Source of the DNA: UBA3210 sp963623095
GTDB lineage: Bacteria > Bacillota_I > Bacilli_A > RFN20 > CAG-449
Length of the DNA: 17,129 bases
Assembly: GCA_963623095.1 (NCBI GenBank)
Contig: CAVFKD010000029.1
Location: 1-17,129 of the forward strand
Direction: 5' to 3'
Shown here: in pieces, positions 15,708 to 17,129 of the stretch
How positions within the stretch are numbered: position 1 is the first letter of the stretch
How the letters are laid out: the number at the start of each line of letters is the position of its first letter
The notes under the pieces: generated by a model
What the model was told of the DNA's origin: nothing
Database searches by the model: none
What the model saw: the letters and a program-made list of their open reading frames with translations, nothing else
Position numbers and translations under genes: made by a program

Positions 15708-15935
15708 ATGGCATTCAAAAAAATGAGACCTAGAAAAAAGGTTTGTATTTATTGTAAAAATAAAAATCTAGTCATTGATTATAAAGATGTTGAAAATTTA
15801 AAACGTTTCGTATCTCCTAACGGAAAAATTTCACCACGCCGTGTAACAGGCGCTTGTGCAAAACATCAAAGAGCTGTTGAACAAGCAATTAAAAACGCTC
15901 GTATTATGGCTTTATTACCATTCATTGCAGATTAA
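15708..15935 (+). CDS. rpsR: Small ribosomal subunit protein bS18, zinc-binding form
   Basis: This 75-residue partner of bS6 in the 30S platform has Cys13, Cys16, Cys50 and His53, the zinc-ligand set of the C+ type, so a zinc-free back-up copy is not what is seen here. KRFVSPNGKISPRRVTG (32-48) is diagnostic for the family. The start is preceded by AGGAGG (15688-15693, 14 bases away) and a closer GGTAGGA (15697-15703); the second is nearer the normal distance. It is last in its operon, with a strong terminator after it. Confidence 0.97.
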   Translation: MAFKKMRPRKKVCIYCKNKNLVIDYKDVENLKRFVSPNGKISPRRVTGACAKHQRAVEQAIKNARIMALLPFIAD

Positions 15936-15951
15936 TTTATTTGATTATTGG

Positions 15952-15975
15952 CCCGGTTTTAAAACCGGGTTTTTT
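15952..15975 (+). terminator. Intrinsic terminator of the rpsF-ssb-rpsR operon
   Basis: CCCGGTTTT and AAAACCGGG (15952-15969) form a stem closed by strong C-G pairs and followed at once by six T. It lies 16 bases after the rpsR stop codon. Confidence 0.93.
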
Positions 15976-16106
15976 GTTGCTTTTTTAATGATATATTCAA
16001 TTTGTATAGTTATTTTTAAAAAGAATGTTAAACTATATATTGTCTTTGATTATATATAAGGTAAATTAATATAAGCAAAGGAAGTATAGATAAATAAGGA
16101 ATCGAA

Positions 16107-17084
16107 ATGAAAAATAGTTCATATAGAATACGTCAAATTACAGATGCTGCAGTAGTGGTAGCGATATACTCAATACTTTTACTTATCAGTCGACTAACAG
16201 GAAGTTTACTTGAAAGTGATTTATTTTTTATTATGCCTTTACCTATTGCGATTTATGCATATAAATATGATTTAAAAACAACTCTTATTCCTTTTGCTTC
16301 AACTTCAATTATTGCTTTCTTTTTATGTAGTAACCCATTAAATTCTTTAGTTTATGTTTTACCAGGTCTTATTACAGGATCATTACATGGGGGATTTTTA
16401 GTAAAAACTAAGATTAATAAAGGTTTAAATATAATTATATTAACAATTCTAACTTCTATTTCTGAAGTCTTATCCGCGATTGTGTTATCGAATATGCTAG
16501 GCGTTGAAAATATCTTTGATAGCATCACATATATGATTAATGCTTTGAATGATATTCTAAATAAGATGAATATTTCTGATTTTAATACAAACTTGTTACA
16601 AAGCTTATTACAAGGCTTAATTCCATCAATCATATTAATTATTAGTTTAATGGATGCAGTAGTGTTTTATTTATGCTTTATGCTTTTTGTCCAAAGAACA
16701 AAACTTAATAAAGATAATTTTAACTTTACAGAGAAATTTAATTTCAAAGGACCTTCTTATTGGCTAGGAATTAGCTATATCATAATCGCGATAACAAGTA
16801 TAGTTAGTATTAGTTTTTACGTTAAAATCCAAGGATTTTTATATGTTCTTGCAACAATTATTATTAATTTATACATTATATTATCTTTTGTATTTTTATA
16901 TTATGGATACAAATTTTTAATTTTACTTGCAAGAATATATAACAAAAAATGGCTAATAATAGTCGCAATTTTAAGCGTATTTTTATTATTACCATTCGTG
17001 GTTATTCTAGGTGTAATTGATAATATTGGACGCTTTAGTTATAAATTAACTCAAAAAAATATTCCCCCATCACCAAAAGAGTAA
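16107..17084 (+). CDS. yybS: DUF2232 (YybS-like) polytopic membrane protein
   Basis: This 325-residue protein is almost entirely membrane helices. The start YRIRQITDAAVVVAIYSILLL matches the DUF2232 pattern of a charged opening and then a first helix with TDAA. About eight helices follow, with a soluble stretch near 131-163 (GVENIFDSITYMINALNDIL) and a cytoplasmic tail ending PPSPKE. In Bacillus and relatives yybS lies between rpsR and gdpP-rplI, the same position as here, which supports the call. Its biochemical role is not established; an S-component-like transporter fold has been suggested for the family. AAGGA at 16096-16100 sets the start. The 131 bases upstream hold A/T-rich promoter-like sequence but no clear hexamer pair, so it may have its own weak promoter after the rpsR terminator. 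Confidence 0.8.
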   Translation: MKNSSYRIRQITDAAVVVAIYSILLLISRLTGSLLESDLFFIMPLPIAIYAYKYDLKTTLIPFASTSIIAFFLCSNPLNSLVYVLPGLITGSLHGGFLVKTKINKGLNIIILTILTSISEVLSAIVLSNMLGVENIFDSITYMINALNDILNKMNISDFNTNLLQSLLQGLIPSIILIISLMDAVVFYLCFMLFVQRTKLNKDNFNFTEKFNFKGPSYWLGISYIIIAITSIVSISFYVKIQGFLYVLATIIINLYIILSFVFLYYGYKFLILLARIYNKKWLIIVAILSVFLLLPFVVILGVIDNIGRFSYKLTQKNIPPSPKE

Positions 17085-17129
17085 ATAAAAAATCTTTCAA
17101 CAATAAAATTTACTATATATTAAATATAT

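Noticed and set aside
15856..16059. 67-residue reading frame across the end of rpsR
   Set aside because: It overlaps rpsR and its terminator, has no ribosome site, and shows no protein-like pattern.
1..17129. CRISPR array, tRNA, rRNA or insertion sequence
   Set aside because: No regularly spaced repeats, no tRNA-like cloverleaf, no rRNA-like GC-rich stretch and no transposase motif were found.

Overview
The window is AT-rich DNA (roughly a quarter to 30% GC by eye) from a low-GC Bacillota/Mollicutes-like bacterium, probably an uncultured host-associated relative of the RF39/Acholeplasma/Erysipelotrichia group. The lineage is an inference from base composition, AGGAGG-type ribosome binding sites, many lipobox lipoproteins and the rpsF-ssb-rpsR-yybS gene order. 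Tryptophan is written only as TGG and one gene ends in TGA, so the standard bacterial code (table 11) fits better than the mycoplasma code.

Layout. (1) 1-280: 3' end of an unrecognised gene that enters from the left edge. (2) 281-552: intergenic region with a long imperfect stem around an internal palindrome, then a promoter whose -35 region overlaps a cre-like box. (3) 553-12012: a seven-gene plus-strand starch/maltodextrin cluster: MsmX/MalK-type ATPase, a small lipoprotein that looks carbohydrate-binding, MalE lipoprotein, a very large MalF, MalG, a GH13 alpha-amylase lipoprotein and a type I pullulanase lipoprotein. (4) 12019-12052: a bidirectional terminator between converging operons. 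(5) 14612-12059, minus strand: an operon of two RDD-type membrane proteins and a small four-helix membrane protein, with a promoter placed so close to the first start codon that the mRNA looks leaderless. (6) 14709-15975: the rpsF-ssb-rpsR operon with a structured GC-richer leader (candidate S6:S18 autoregulatory RNA) and a strong terminator. (7) 16107-17084: a DUF2232/YybS membrane protein, which in Bacillota usually precedes gdpP and rplI.

How it works together. The starch cluster reads as a surface-anchored system. Pullulanase and amylase, both tethered by N-terminal lipid, cut branched alpha-glucan outside the membrane. The small lipoprotein may hold the polymer. MalE captures maltodextrins, and MalF-MalG with the ATPase import them. 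The cre-like box suggests catabolite repression by CcpA. The hairpin between malE and malF could keep the binding protein in excess over the permease.

The most unusual item is MalF. It has 947 residues where Gram-positive homologues have about 430, and the excess is one block of roughly 430 charged, largely coiled-coil residues in the cytoplasmic linker between the N-terminal membrane helices and the transport domain. No CRISPR array, transposase, rRNA or tRNA was seen.
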